This document shows positions 52,600 through 62,394 of a stretch of 64,000 bases of DNA, in pieces; within the stretch, counting starts at the first letter, position 1; each line of letters opens with the position of its first letter. The stretch covers positions 2,294,001 through 2,358,000 of the forward strand of contig NZ_JPOE01000002.1 of assembly GCF_000733775.1 (NCBI RefSeq), in the 5' to 3' direction. Source of the DNA: Thiomonas sp. FB-Cd (lineage in GTDB: Bacteria > Pseudomonadota > Gammaproteobacteria > Burkholderiales > Burkholderiaceae_C). The position numbers and the translations under genes were made by a program. The notes below the pieces were generated by a model. The model was not told the DNA's origin, did not search any database, and saw only the letters and a list, made by a program, of their open reading frames with translations.

Positions 52600-54357
52600 C
52601 TAACCCAGTAGATCCTCTCGCTCGTGCTTAGGGACTTGGCGACTTAATGCTCGCTCGATCACTCGCTTGGTCAAGGGGAGGCGCTCCAATACTCTCAACT
52701 TTGGCTTGAGCTCAGGCACGGCTTGATAGATTTGCGAAAGGCGCAGCACACGTCCCTGATTGGCCAAGCTCAACTGGAGCACTGACTTTTCGACGGCCGC
52801 ACTGAGCCATCGATCTCTTTCGTCCCAGAGCACCGGACCTCGGCGTGTGTAGGCCTCGCGTGGAACGCGCGGTGGTGTCATTTGCTGCAACCACGCCCGA
52901 TCGTTGCGATACAAGCACGCATACAGCGCAGGGTTCATGGCGCGAAGCAGCTTCGGCCCCATCGCTGCGTGGTCACTCAATAGTGTCGTCCATTCGGAGC
53001 GTGCGTTCGCCTTTGCCGCTCGTTGCATGGCATGGCGCCATGCGGCGTGTAGCCCCACTTCGGTTCGCAGAACGCGTGTCACAGCCTGCAGCGATACGCC
53101 GTGACGTTGAGCGACAGTTTGCTTGTCCATGCCTTCCGTCAGATCCGCAATGAGCCTTGCAAGAATAGGGGGTTTGAGGGTCTTCGGGCGCCGTGACACG
53201 CGGATCCCTGCTTGTGTCGCCCATGCGAGAGCCGTGTCCACGTCTACTCCGGTCATCCGCGCTGCCGCCGTCGGTGACAGGCCCGAGCGCAGGAGCGCCG
53301 ACAACCTGCTCCGGCGCGGATCACGGTCGGATGACTGGCCCGCACCAGCCACAGAGGATTCCGGCAGCACAGTCTCCTGCACGGCAGGAACCGCTTCGTA
53401 CGCAACACGAAACGCCTCCCAACCGTCGTAAAGCCAGTTGACTGCCAGCAGGATGCGCAATGGATGGGTGCCACCGCCCATCGAACGGAACAGTCTCCCA
53501 ATTTGCGTCTGGGCGCCCCCGAGGGTTATCGGCAGGGAATCCAGCTCGCGGGGGCCACGCAACCGCTGGCAATAGTGCATGTAGCTTTCACTCATCGCAC
53601 GCAACCGCAGATTCCCGCCGCTTGTCATCCATCCACGCGCTGCGCACTGCGCGCGGATGGCCAGTTGTGCACGTGTGGCATCAAACCAACCCTCCGGCGC
53701 ACGAGAATCGACCAGCGCGCAAACCAGGGAACCCAGCGATCCCAACGCCGCAATTGTTGGAAACCTCGTGTCATACTCCGCCGTTCGGAGTGATTCCTGG
53801 CTCGGTAGGTTCCATTGGAAGCGTTCGACGCCAGTTGACTTCACTGTGCTCTCACTCAGCGGCTGAGCATGTTTCGGACATATCCAAACGCCTGGGTACT
53901 GATGCTGCAAATGCCAGTACGCCCATCCATGCTCTGCCAGGTCGTCTCGCATGCATTGCGCACACGCCTTGAGCGGATGGTTCGCGCGAAACCGACTGGT
54001 GAGCAGCCCAAGCCGAAATTTCAGATGCGCGACTGACCCACCGCACATGGAGCTGACAAATTCTGGAATACGCGATGCATGTATGAACGGAAGGTAATAG
54101 TGAAGCAGCGTGCGTTGACGAGCGATCTGACCCGCCGTCCCAAGTTGACCCTTCGTTCGCCAGATGAGTGCATCAAGTGCATTCGGGAAATCATGATGCA
54201 ATCCGGCTCGTTGTGCCCCGTATAGCAACATGCTGGTCTGCCAAGCCCGTGGATGCCCCCAGAGCACATGAAGCCGGCTTGCCAAGCTGAACAGCGTCTC
54301 GTCTGGCAGCCATTGCAGGAGTGGCTCGGGGGCGAGATCAAGTTCTCTGGGCTCCAT
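52600..54357 (-). CDS. TniQ/TnsD family target-selection protein, second copy
   Basis: 585 residues from the ATG at 54357. Start PLLQWLPDETLFSLASRLHVL is the TniQ N-terminal pattern, zinc motif KACAQCMRDD...VWICPKHAQPL (about 150-185), then a long C-terminal region with several HTH-like segments (GLSPTAAARMTGVDVDTALAW, then KQTVAQRHGVSLQAVTRVL). Length and layout are like TnsD, which reads a fixed chromosomal attachment site. It differs clearly from tniQ-1, so the element may have two targeting modes. Confidence 0.85.
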   Translation of the reverse strand: MEPRELDLAPEPLLQWLPDETLFSLASRLHVLWGHPRAWQTSMLLYGAQRAGLHHDFPNALDALIWRTKGQLGTAGQIARQRTLLHYYLPFIHASRIPEFVSSMCGGSVAHLKFRLGLLTSRFRANHPLKACAQCMRDDLAEHGWAYWHLQHQYPGVWICPKHAQPLSESTVKSTGVERFQWNLPSQESLRTAEYDTRFPTIAALGSLGSLVCALVDSRAPEGWFDATRAQLAIRAQCAARGWMTSGGNLRLRAMSESYMHYCQRLRGPRELDSLPITLGGAQTQIGRLFRSMGGGTHPLRILLAVNWLYDGWEAFRVAYEAVPAVQETVLPESSVAGAGQSSDRDPRRSRLSALLRSGLSPTAAARMTGVDVDTALAWATQAGIRVSRRPKTLKPPILARLIADLTEGMDKQTVAQRHGVSLQAVTRVLRTEVGLHAAWRHAMQRAAKANARSEWTTLLSDHAAMGPKLLRAMNPALYACLYRNDRAWLQQMTPPRVPREAYTRRGPVLWDERDRWLSAAVEKSVLQLSLANQGRVLRLSQIYQAVPELKPKLRVLERLPLTKRVIERALSRQVPKHEREDLLG

Positions 54358-55050
54358 AACGTGGCGCGAACGGCAGAACACAAGATCTGCATACTATGGC
54401 GAAGACACACTGAAGAAGGCACCCAAATACAGCCGCGCGTGAATTGCTTCGTCCCATTCTCATGGCTAGGTCACTCCCGACCTTTGGGACCCAGCCTCTT
54501 GGTCGATGTCTTGATCGGCTTGACCCGGCTCACCCATGCCATTCCGCGGATAGCGGCGAATGGCTCAAGTTCGGCCTGAACGGCCATTGGGCATGGGTTG
54601 CGGCGACGACCGCTATGCTGGTGCCAGCGGTCGCACCCAGCGTCAACCTCCCGAGCGTCAGCCTCCTGCGCCTGCGAACTGGCGCTCTCGACCCATTGCT
54701 GTCATTCGAGTCGCACCGCCGAGCGACCGCTGTGCAGCGGTTGGAGCCAGTCACTGGCGACAGGTGTACTCACGCTAACTGGTACCAAGCAGTCGATATG
54801 CAAAGCGACAGGCGACGGCCCCAACGGCGGCTGTATGAAGTACTGCGGTCATAGGATTGCGGACCCGGCTGGCGCCGGACGGACAGCATCCCCATCATCT
54901 GGACTGGTGCTACCGACCTTGAAACGACCTTGGTCGAGACAAAGTGAACTACCGCAGTTGGTTGAAAGCACCGCTCCTGATCGACTCCACATTGCAGCCA
55001 TTGAACGCCGACGCCCAGTGCCGGAGCTAAGGCCGCCCCCGATGACCACC
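54358..55050. other. gene-free stretch between tniQ-2 and the integrase
   Basis: Open frames here are short, mutually overlapping and of shadow-like composition; I see no domain. It should contain the promoter of tniQ-2 and may contain the end of the module B element, but no inverted repeat or duplicated target could be assigned. Confidence 0.4.
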
Positions 55051-55674
55051 TCAGATTTCCGTCTCCTCGGAGATTTCAAGGGCGTCGTCGACTTCGATAC
55101 CCAGGTACCTCACGGTCGATTCCAGCTTGGAATGGCCGAGCAACAACTGCACAGCTCGGAGGTTCTTTGTGCGTCGATAGATCAACGTCGCCTTGGTCCT
55201 TCGCATCGAATGGGTCCCGTATTCGGAACGGTCTAGACCAAGTTCATCCACCCAGTGCCCAAGAATCCGGGCGTACTGCCGAGTTCCCAAGTGAGGCGAC
55301 TCGTGAAGCCTGCTGGGGAAGAGGAAATTATCTGATTTCAGTGCAGCCCGCTTGATCCAGGCATGCAGGGCTTCGCGGGTAACTTCCGTGATCTCGAACT
55401 GGACTGGGCGTTTGGTCTTGTGCTGCACGACAATAGCTCGCGTGGCCAACTGGTCGCCATGCGACACGTCACGAACCTTGAGTGAAACGAGGTCGCAGCC
55501 CCGAAGCTTACTGTCGATTCCAAGGTTGAAGAGTGCGAGCTCGCGGACCCGACCTTCCATCTGAAGGCGTACTCGCAGAGCCCAGATGTCCTTCACCTTG
55601 AATGGTGCCTTTTGCCCGACGATCTTGCCCTTGTTCCACGGCTCGTGATGAACAGCATTGCCTGAGTTTTCCAT
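55051..55674 (-). CDS. small tyrosine recombinase/integrase (catalytic domain only)
   Basis: 207 residues from ATG at 55674. Catalytic residues of the family are present: Arg in DSKLRGCDLVSLK (about 58), Lys in VVQHKTKRPVQF, the HxxR of THSMRRTKATL (about 160), the His-Ser in LLLGHSKLEST and the nucleophile Tyr in VRYLGIE (about 192). The N-terminal core-binding domain is short, as in a group of about 200-residue integrases common in proteobacterial islands. It lies at the island border next to the catabolic operon. Confidence 0.85.
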   Translation of the reverse strand: MENSGNAVHHEPWNKGKIVGQKAPFKVKDIWALRVRLQMEGRVRELALFNLGIDSKLRGCDLVSLKVRDVSHGDQLATRAIVVQHKTKRPVQFEITEVTREALHAWIKRAALKSDNFLFPSRLHESPHLGTRQYARILGHWVDELGLDRSEYGTHSMRRTKATLIYRRTKNLRAVQLLLGHSKLESTVRYLGIEVDDALEISEETEI

Positions 55675-55980
55675 GATGGTCTCCCATCGAGTTGAGGGTC
55701 CCAGAGCATGCGCTTGGCACCGGCATCTCGCGCAGAGTCAAGTCTGAAAAGCTCAGTCACCCGAGTCCGTGGACTGCGCTTGAGCGCGCCGGCCAACCTG
55801 CGCATTCGGCCAGAACCGGTCGATTGGCTTTGCCGAACCGATGACCTCAGCTAAACAATGTCGGTTGAAGTAGCAGGATGAACCTGCCGCCACTGCTGTA
55901 TGTTGTCCCTCAATTACATGAACAGCTTGGCAATGACGTGAAAAGCAAGGGTTAACCCGTTATCCCTAACATCGCTATGG
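55675..55980. other. intergenic region between integrase and mhpR-like gene
   Basis: No gene seen. It holds the 5' region of the integrase gene and a GGGTTAACCC palindrome near 55949, just downstream of the regulator's stop. This is the right boundary of the accessory island, but no attachment-site duplication could be identified without the other end. Confidence 0.4.
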
Positions 55981-56799
55981 TCATCCTCGAACCGAGCCGG
56001 CCACCCCCGCAGAAATCTCGTTTGAGAGCGTCCGCAGCCGTGGCACGTAGCGCGTAGCGATCTCCCGATCTGACACCGCGTTTTGCTGAAGAACGAGATT
56101 GATGGCCCCGATGGCGTGGTGGCCTACGAGTATCGGGAAGCCGATGGCGACAACGCTTGCTTCCGACGCCCATTCTCCCCGGTTCATCGAATAGCCGCGC
56201 TTTCTCGTCTCTCGGATGATCCGTTTCACGTAGGCCCCATCGCGCGCCAACGCACCGATCGCATCCGTTCTGGCGCGCAGTAAAGCCAGGGTGGCCTCTC
56301 GTTCTTCCACGTCGCACCAACTGAGCCAGGCACGGCCCAGTGAGGACACCAGCATGGGAATGCGGATGCCAATCGTGGCCCGGTGTTGCGACAGCAGGCT
56401 GGCGCGGTGGGTCGATTCCCGCACGATCATGAAGCCCCCATCGGGCGTGGCCAGATCGCTCGGCCATGACAGTGCGCGCAAGTGGTCTTTCATGGCGGGC
56501 GCGGCGACCTGGTCGATCCAGTCCGCGGCCACATAGCCTTCTGACAGGCGCCGAACTTCAAAGCCGAGTGAATAGAACGTGCCTTCGTCCTTTTGATGGA
56601 CAAATCCCTCACCCCGCAAGGTTTCCAGCAGACGTTTGACCGTGGTGCGGTGGATACCGGTGTGCCGCGCAAGGTCGGTCACGCTGCCCACACCGCCAGG
56701 CATTTCGTTGAGTGCGCGCAGCACCGCCAACCCTCGGGTCAGACCCCGGACTTCCCGGTACGTGGTGGCGTCTTCTGCAATGGGGGCGAAATTCTTCAT
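55981..56799 (-). CDS. mhpR: IclR-family regulator of the catabolic operon (MhpR-like)
   Basis: 272 residues; ATG at 56799 starts MKNFAPIAEDATTYREVRGL. Winged helix at about 20-85 (LTRGLAVLRALNE, then VTDLARHTGIHRTTVKRLLE) and the IclR effector domain (GRAWLSWCDVEE, then YSMNRGEWASEASVVAIGFP). In E. coli MhpR activates the mhp genes with hydroxyphenylpropionate. Here it is divergent from the operon, and an MhpR-type palindrome lies directly before its start. Its exact inducer is inferred from the neighbouring enzymes. Confidence 0.88.
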   Translation of the reverse strand: MKNFAPIAEDATTYREVRGLTRGLAVLRALNEMPGGVGSVTDLARHTGIHRTTVKRLLETLRGEGFVHQKDEGTFYSLGFEVRRLSEGYVAADWIDQVAAPAMKDHLRALSWPSDLATPDGGFMIVRESTHRASLLSQHRATIGIRIPMLVSSLGRAWLSWCDVEEREATLALLRARTDAIGALARDGAYVKRIIRETRKRGYSMNRGEWASEASVVAIGFPILVGHHAIGAINLVLQQNAVSDREIATRYVPRLRTLSNEISAGVAGSVRG

Positions 56800-56816
56800 G
56801 GTGCACTCTGTGCACA
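56800..56816. promoter_or_regulatory. MhpR-type operator palindrome
   Basis: GGTGCACTCTGTGCACA. From memory the E. coli MhpR site is GGTGCACCTGGTGCACA: both half-sites agree and only the three central bases differ. It touches the start codon of the regulator and lies 80 bp from the divergent Bug gene, so it can serve activation and autorepression. Confidence 0.65.
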
Positions 56817-56895
56817 GACTATACGCGGATCGACAGCTCCAAGACACTGCGTTGCACTGCAGAAAGCGATCAATTCCAAACGTCCAGTAGACAAC

Positions 56896-57876
56896 ATGTC
56901 GATCAACCGTCGCGAACTCATTTCATTGGCTGCACTTGGCCTGGATATGGCCATGGGCCAACCCGCTATGGCGCAAGAGTGGCCAGCACGCCAACCCCTC
57001 AGGATCATCGTTCCGTATCCAGCGGGCGGTAACGCCGCCTCGGCTGCTCGGGCGATTGCCGAGATCGTGTCCACCAACATCAAGCAGACGGTGATCATCG
57101 ACAACCGCCCCGGTGCGTCGTCGATCATAAGGACCGAGGCCGCTTCACGCGCACCCGCCGACGGCTATACGCTGGGCGTGGTGTCCGACTCGCACGCCAT
57201 CAATCATGCGATGGCCAAGCTGCCCAAGTCGGCCGACATTCTGGGCGCCACGGTGTCCTATGACGCCGTGCGCAACTTTGTGCCGGTAGCCGGGATGATC
57301 CAGGTGCCTCTGGTCCTGGTGGTCAACCCCAAGGTCTCTGCGCGCAGCGTCAAGGATCTTGTGGCCATGTCCACCAAGGCGCCAGGTACGAACTTCGGCA
57401 CCATGGGAACTGGAAGTCCCTGGTCCATCCACATGCACCAGCTGAACAACCTGACAAAGGGCGCCTTTGTCGATGTGCCGTACAAGGGTCTCGCGCCAGC
57501 CGCGACCGATCTGCTTGCCGGCCAGATCGACTCGCTGGTGATGCCCGTGCGCTACGCACGGCAGCACATACGCGGAGGCAAGCTGGTGGCCCTGACCACG
57601 CTGGGCGCCCAGCGCCACCCGATGTTGCCCGATGTGCCGACGCTGGCCGAGGCTGGTTACCCCGGCCTGAGCATCGCCAACTACCTGTACTTCGTGGCAC
57701 CTGCGGGCACTCCACAACCGGTGGTGGATCGCCTCTCGCGCGAGATCAATGCCGCACTGCGCCTGCCCGCCATGCGCGAAAAGATGATCACTTCGGGCGA
57801 CCCGTACCACGCCGAACCCAGAGAACTGTCTGCACGGCTGCTGCGCGATATCGACGCGTATGGACCGGTGATTTAA
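56896..57876 (+). CDS. Bug-family substrate-binding protein (tripartite tricarboxylate transport type)
   Basis: 326 residues with an N-terminal export signal (MSINRRELISLAALGLDMAM to AMAQEW, cleavage about residue 27). Family motifs: RIIVPYPAGGNAASAARAIA, IIDNRPGASSIIRTEAASRA, ADGYTLG, and the late segment MLPDVPTLAEAGYPG. Periplasmic Bug proteins capture carboxylates for TctAB-type or other carriers. No tctA/tctB is in view. First gene of the operon, suggesting it binds the aromatic acid degraded by the following enzymes. Confidence 0.9.
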   Translation: MSINRRELISLAALGLDMAMGQPAMAQEWPARQPLRIIVPYPAGGNAASAARAIAEIVSTNIKQTVIIDNRPGASSIIRTEAASRAPADGYTLGVVSDSHAINHAMAKLPKSADILGATVSYDAVRNFVPVAGMIQVPLVLVVNPKVSARSVKDLVAMSTKAPGTNFGTMGTGSPWSIHMHQLNNLTKGAFVDVPYKGLAPAATDLLAGQIDSLVMPVRYARQHIRGGKLVALTTLGAQRHPMLPDVPTLAEAGYPGLSIANYLYFVAPAGTPQPVVDRLSREINAALRLPAMREKMITSGDPYHAEPRELSARLLRDIDAYGPVI

Positions 57877-57907
57877 GCCATCGTCAAGTAACCCATTGGA
57901 GGCCTCA

Positions 57908-59668
57908 ATGAAACCCACGGAAGAAACCGACGTCCTCGTCATCGGGTCCGGCCCGATGGGCGCCACCACCGCACTCGCCCTGGCCCGATACGGCGTGCGC
58001 GTTCACATGGTGAACCGCTACAACTGGACCGCCAATACCCCGCGCGCCCACATCACCAACCAGCGCGCGGTCGAAGTGCTGCGCGACCTCGGTGTGGAAG
58101 CGGACACGCGACGCGAAGCCACGCCCTGGGAATGGATGGGCGACACCCTGTTCACCACCAGCCTGGCCGGACCGGAGATTGCGCGGTTGCGAACCTGGGG
58201 CACGGGTGACAAGCGCATCGGTGACTACCTGCAAGGCAGTCCCTGCACGATGCTCGACATCCCGCAGGACAAGATGGAGCCGATCCTGGTCAAGCACGCA
58301 GCGGCTCAAGGTGCGGTGCTGTCTTTCAACACCGAGTACCTCAACCATGAGCAGGACGCCACGGGGGTCACGGTCTTGCTGCGCGACGTGATGACCGGTC
58401 AGGAGCGTCAGGTGCGCGCACGCTACCTTGTGGGGGCGGACGGTGCTCGCTCGAAAGTCATGGATGACGCTGGCCTCAAGGTCGAGGGCCAGTTGGCCCG
58501 CGCGGGAACGGCGTACGTGCTGTTCCGCGCTGACCTGACGCGCTATGTGGCCCATCGACCCAGCATCCTGTACTGGATCGTCACCGCTAACGCCGCTTTT
58601 GGCGAAATCGGCATGGGCCTGCTGCGTGCCATCGATCCCTGGAACAAGTGGATCGCTGGCTGGGGCTTTGACATGGAGAAGGGCGAGCCGGACTTTTCGC
58701 CCGAAGAGGTGCTGAAGAAGGTCCGACTTCTGGTCGGGGATCCAAATCTCGAGATCGAGATTGAGACCACGTCGGTCTGGCACGTCAACCAAGCCTATGC
58801 ACCGGTGTACTCCAAGGGACGCGTGTTCTGCGGTGGCGACGCCGTGCACCGCCACCCGCCGTCGAGCGGCCTGGGATCGAACACCTGTATGCAGGACGCC
58901 TTCAACCTGGCCTGGAAGCTCGCCTATGTGGTCAAGGGCCACGCTGGCGAGAAACTGCTGGACTCCTACTCGCTGGAGCGGGCACCTGTGGGCGAGCAGA
59001 TCGTGAAACGCGCGAACCAGTCCCGCGTGGACTACGGCCCACTCAACGAGTGCTTCCGTGACAAATCTGCAGCGGATCCAGTGGCCACAGGCCTAACCAA
59101 ACTGGCCGATCCAGGTCCCGAGGGGGTCGCACGCCGAGAGGCCATGGCCAAGGCTCTTGAGCTCAAGAACTACGAGTTCAATGCTCAGGGGGTTGAGCTG
59201 AACCAGCGCTGCGTGTCGGGCGCTGTGGTCTCCGATCCGAAGGCTGAAGAAGAGGTGTGGAAGCGCGACCCACAGCTGTACCTGCAGGCCACGACGCGCC
59301 CGGGTGCCAAGATCCCGCACGCCTGGCTGATCGGTGCCGATGGTCGCCGGGCGTCCACCCTGGATCTGGTGGGCAAGGGTCGCTTCACGCTGGTAACCGG
59401 CATCGCTGGTCACGCCTGGGTCAAAGGCGCCAAGTCCCTTGGGCTTCCGTACCTGGGCACGCTGGTCATCGGCGCAGCGGGTGCGCAGGATGTCTATTGC
59501 GACTGGCAAGCGGTGCGCGAGATCGAGGAAGCCGGGGCGCTGCTGGTCCGTCCGGATGGGGTGGTCGCATGGCGACACAATTCGGGCGTCGCCGATGCCA
59601 ACGAGGCATGGCACGCGCTGGAGAAGGCCCTGACGGCCGTACTGGCCAAGTCGCTGGAGTTGGCATGA
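57908..59668 (+). CDS. mhpA: FAD-dependent aromatic hydroxylase (MhpA/TfdB-like)
   Basis: 586 residues; ATG at 57908 after GGAGG. FAD-binding motif VIGSGPMGATTALALARYG (about 12-30), second motif RYLVGADGARSKV (about 175) and GGDAVHRHPPSSGLGSNTCM with QDAFNLAWKL (about 308-335), as in class A flavoprotein monooxygenases. The C-terminal 170 residues are the thioredoxin-like dimerisation domain of the phenol hydroxylase group, so it is longer than E. coli MhpA (554). Likely hydroxylates a phenol ring to a catechol using NAD(P)H and O2. Overlaps the dioxygenase gene (ATGA). Confidence 0.85.
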   Translation: MKPTEETDVLVIGSGPMGATTALALARYGVRVHMVNRYNWTANTPRAHITNQRAVEVLRDLGVEADTRREATPWEWMGDTLFTTSLAGPEIARLRTWGTGDKRIGDYLQGSPCTMLDIPQDKMEPILVKHAAAQGAVLSFNTEYLNHEQDATGVTVLLRDVMTGQERQVRARYLVGADGARSKVMDDAGLKVEGQLARAGTAYVLFRADLTRYVAHRPSILYWIVTANAAFGEIGMGLLRAIDPWNKWIAGWGFDMEKGEPDFSPEEVLKKVRLLVGDPNLEIEIETTSVWHVNQAYAPVYSKGRVFCGGDAVHRHPPSSGLGSNTCMQDAFNLAWKLAYVVKGHAGEKLLDSYSLERAPVGEQIVKRANQSRVDYGPLNECFRDKSAADPVATGLTKLADPGPEGVARREAMAKALELKNYEFNAQGVELNQRCVSGAVVSDPKAEEEVWKRDPQLYLQATTRPGAKIPHAWLIGADGRRASTLDLVGKGRFTLVTGIAGHAWVKGAKSLGLPYLGTLVIGAAGAQDVYCDWQAVREIEEAGALLVRPDGVVAWRHNSGVADANEAWHALEKALTAVLAKSLELA

Positions 59669-60618
59669 GCGCCCGTGCCTTCTTGGGCATTTCCCACACG
59701 CCGCTGATGGGCCTCAACCCCATCAGCCCGGCGGTGGAGCGTGAACTCCAAGGTGCTATCGCCGCTGCGCGCGAGCAGGCGCTGGGGTTCAAGGCCGAGC
59801 TGATCGTGCTGGTCGCGCCCGATCACTACAACGGGTTCTTCAATGAACTGATGCCGCCTTTCTGCGTAGGCACGCAAGCGCACTCGGTGGGCGACTACCT
59901 GACGCCTCCCGGTGACCTGAACGTCGATGCCACTGCGGCAGAAGCCCTGATGCATTCGCTGATGGAAGCGGACTTCGATGTTGCCCTGTCGCGCCGCATG
60001 CAGGTAGACCACGGTTTTGCGCAACCTCTGCAACTGCTGTGGGGTGATCTGGACACGCCACCGGTGATTCCCGTCTTCCTCAATGCGGTGGCTCCGCCCG
60101 GCATTCCCCGCCTGCGCCGTTGCCGCGCGCTGGGTGAGGCCATCGGGCGATTCATGCAGGGAGAAAAGCGCCGCACCTTGTTCATCGGGTCGGGTGGGCT
60201 CTCGCACGAGCCACCCGTGCCCATGTTGTCGGACCCCGACCCCGCTGTTCGCGACCGCATCACCCTGCGCCAGAACCCCAAACCAGCGGAACGCGAGGCC
60301 AAGACGCAGCGCGTCATGGCCGCTGGGATGGCACTCGCCTCGGGCCAGAGCGCCATGAAGCCGCTCAATCCGGCGTGGGATGAACGCTGGATGGATGCAC
60401 TGGCCGGCGGCAGCAACGCCCTGGATGCTTTGTGCGCGATGACGGAAGACTCGATCGCCCAGGAAGGTGGGCGTTCGGCGCACGAATCGAAGAGCTGGCT
60501 GGTCGCACGCAGCGCCTTGCCCGGTCTGGGTGCACCTCGCTGCATGCAGCGGAACTACCAGGCCATCCCCGAGTACATCGCCGGTTTCGGTGTCATGTGG
60601 CTTGAGCCCAACCTCTAA
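59665..60618 (+). CDS. mhpB: 2,3-dihydroxyphenylpropionate-type extradiol dioxygenase
   Basis: 317 residues, ATG overlapping the hydroxylase stop. A class III (LigB-like) extradiol enzyme: [11 protein letters not shown] at the start, [27 protein letters not shown] with His about 116, and [15 protein letters not shown] with the later His. These match MhpB (314 residues in E. coli), which opens the ring beside the diol using Fe(II). Longer frames upstream are shadow of the hydroxylase gene. Confidence 0.92.
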   Translation: MSARAFLGISHTPLMGLNPISPAVERELQGAIAAAREQALGFKAELIVLVAPDHYNGFFNELMPPFCVGTQAHSVGDYLTPPGDLNVDATAAEALMHSLMEADFDVALSRRMQVDHGFAQPLQLLWGDLDTPPVIPVFLNAVAPPGIPRLRRCRALGEAIGRFMQGEKRRTLFIGSGGLSHEPPVPMLSDPDPAVRDRITLRQNPKPAEREAKTQRVMAAGMALASGQSAMKPLNPAWDERWMDALAGGSNALDALCAMTEDSIAQEGGRSAHESKSWLVARSALPGLGAPRCMQRNYQAIPEYIAGFGVMWLEPNL

Positions 60619-60628
60619 AGGAATTTCC

Positions 60629-61417
60629 ATGGACACCCGCATTGAAGCGTGGGCCGAGCGCCTGCGCAGAGCCGAATCACGCAACGAACCAATCCCGCCG
60701 CTGCGCGATGAAATTGGCGCTGACCCACAAGGGCACACGGCCTATGCCATTCAGATGGCCAACGTTCGCCACGCAGTAGCCCAAGGGCGCCGTATTGTGG
60801 GTCGCAAGATCGGCCTGACATCCCTCGCAGTCCAGAAGCAGCTGGGCGTGGACCAGCCCGATTTCGGCACCCTGTTTGCCGACATGGTGTACGGCGACGA
60901 CGAAGAAATCCCGATGGTTCGCACGCAGCAACCCAAGGTGGAAGCCGAGGTGGCCATGGTGCTCGGACGCGATTTGCACGAAGCCGACACCACGCTGGTG
61001 GACCTGCTCTCCGCCACCGACTACGTGTTGCCCGCCATCGAGATCGTTGGCAGCCGCATCGCTGGCTGGAACATCCGCTTTACCGACACCGTGGCCGACA
61101 ACGCTTCCAGCGGTCTGGTCGTGCTCGGCGGGGTTCCGACCAAGCTCGATGGCCTGGATCTGAAGCTCAGCACGATGAGCATGCTGCGCGGCGAAGAAGT
61201 GGTGTCCAGCGGCAGCGGCGCTGCCTGCCTCGGTCACCCACTGAATGCGGCGGTGTGGCTCGCCCGCAAGCTGGCCTCGCTGGGACAACCCCTGCGAGCT
61301 GGTGACTTGGTGCTCAGCGGTGCGCTCGGCCCCATGGTGCCCGTCAACCCCGGTGACCGCTTTGAGGTGCGCATCGATGGCGTGGGCACGGTGCGCACCC
61401 GTTTCTCTGCGGCCTGA
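60629..61417 (+). CDS. mhpD: 2-keto-4-pentenoate hydratase
   Basis: 262 residues from ATG at 60629, with AAAGGAA upstream. Family motifs: [43 protein letters not shown] (metal-binding Glu residues), [16 protein letters not shown] segment [15 protein letters not shown], and ASSGLVVLG. Adds water to 2-hydroxypenta-2,4-dienoate, giving 4-hydroxy-2-oxovalerate for the aldolase downstream. 10 bp after mhpB. Confidence 0.92.
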   Translation: MDTRIEAWAERLRRAESRNEPIPPLRDEIGADPQGHTAYAIQMANVRHAVAQGRRIVGRKIGLTSLAVQKQLGVDQPDFGTLFADMVYGDDEEIPMVRTQQPKVEAEVAMVLGRDLHEADTTLVDLLSATDYVLPAIEIVGSRIAGWNIRFTDTVADNASSGLVVLGGVPTKLDGLDLKLSTMSMLRGEEVVSSGSGAACLGHPLNAAVWLARKLASLGQPLRAGDLVLSGALGPMVPVNPGDRFEVRIDGVGTVRTRFSAA

Positions 61418-61441
61418 TGGTCGCCCCCAAAAGGAATCCAC

Positions 61442-62383
61442 ATGACCCGCAAGCTAAAAGCTGCCATCGTTGGCAGCGGAAACATCGGTACGGACTTGAT
61501 GATCAAGATCCTGCGCCACGGCCAGCACATCCAGATGGGCGCCATGGTCGGCATCGACGCGGCCTCCGACGGCCTGGCCCGCGCCGCCCGCATGGGCGTG
61601 GCCACCACCCACGAGGGCGTGGCCGGCCTCACCCGCATGCCCGAGTTAGCCGACATCGACATTGTGTTCGATGCCACCAGCGCCAGCGCCCACATCCAGA
61701 ACGACGCCTTCCTGCGCGGCCTGAAGCCCGGCATCCGCCTGATCGACCTGACCCCTGCGGCCATTGGCCCCTATTGCATCCCGGTGGTCAACGGCGAGGA
61801 CCACCTCGACGCGCTCAACGTCAACATGGTCACCTGCGGTGGCCAAGCCACCATCCCCATGGTCGCCGCCGTCTCGCGCGTGGCCAAGGTGCACTACGGC
61901 GAGATCGTCGCCAGCATCTCCAGTAAAAGCGCAGGCCCCGGTACGCGAGCCAACATCGACGAGTTCACAGAGACGACCTCCAAGGCAATCGAGGTGGTGG
62001 GTGGTGCTGCGAAGGGCAAGGCCATCATCGTGCTCAATCCGGCCGAGCCGCCGCTGATCATGCGCGACACGGTATACACGCTGAGCGACCTCGCCAGCGA
62101 GGACGCCATTGCCGCATCGATTGAGCGCATGGCCGCCGACGTGCAGGCCTACGTACCCGGCTACCGCCTCAAGCAGAAGGTGCAGTTCGACCGCATCGAC
62201 GGTCTGAACATCCCGGGCATCGGCAAGAACCTGAACGGCCTCAAAACCTCTGTGTTCCTGGAGGTCGAAGGCGCCGCCCACTACCTGCCCGCCTATGCCG
62301 GCAATCTCGACATCATGACAAGCGCCGCGCTGCGCACCGCCGAACACATGGCCGAACGCATGCTGGCCGCCGTGGTCGCCTGA
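61442..62383 (+). CDS. mhpF: acetaldehyde dehydrogenase (acylating)
   Basis: 313 residues, ATG at 61442 after AAAGGAA. N-terminal NAD-binding motif [18 protein letters not shown], catalytic Cys in [13 protein letters not shown] (about 131), and the conserved [20 protein letters not shown] segment. Converts acetaldehyde, CoA and NAD+ to acetyl-CoA and works as a channelled complex with the aldolase encoded next. Confidence 0.95.
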   Translation: MTRKLKAAIVGSGNIGTDLMIKILRHGQHIQMGAMVGIDAASDGLARAARMGVATTHEGVAGLTRMPELADIDIVFDATSASAHIQNDAFLRGLKPGIRLIDLTPAAIGPYCIPVVNGEDHLDALNVNMVTCGGQATIPMVAAVSRVAKVHYGEIVASISSKSAGPGTRANIDEFTETTSKAIEVVGGAAKGKAIIVLNPAEPPLIMRDTVYTLSDLASEDAIAASIERMAADVQAYVPGYRLKQKVQFDRIDGLNIPGIGKNLNGLKTSVFLEVEGAAHYLPAYAGNLDIMTSAALRTAEHMAERMLAAVVA

Positions 62384-62394
62384 AGGAGAAACAC

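Noticed and set aside
54444..55236. Overlapping plus-strand frames between tniQ-2 and the integrase
   Set aside because: Mutually overlapping, no recognisable domain, codon composition like random high-GC DNA.
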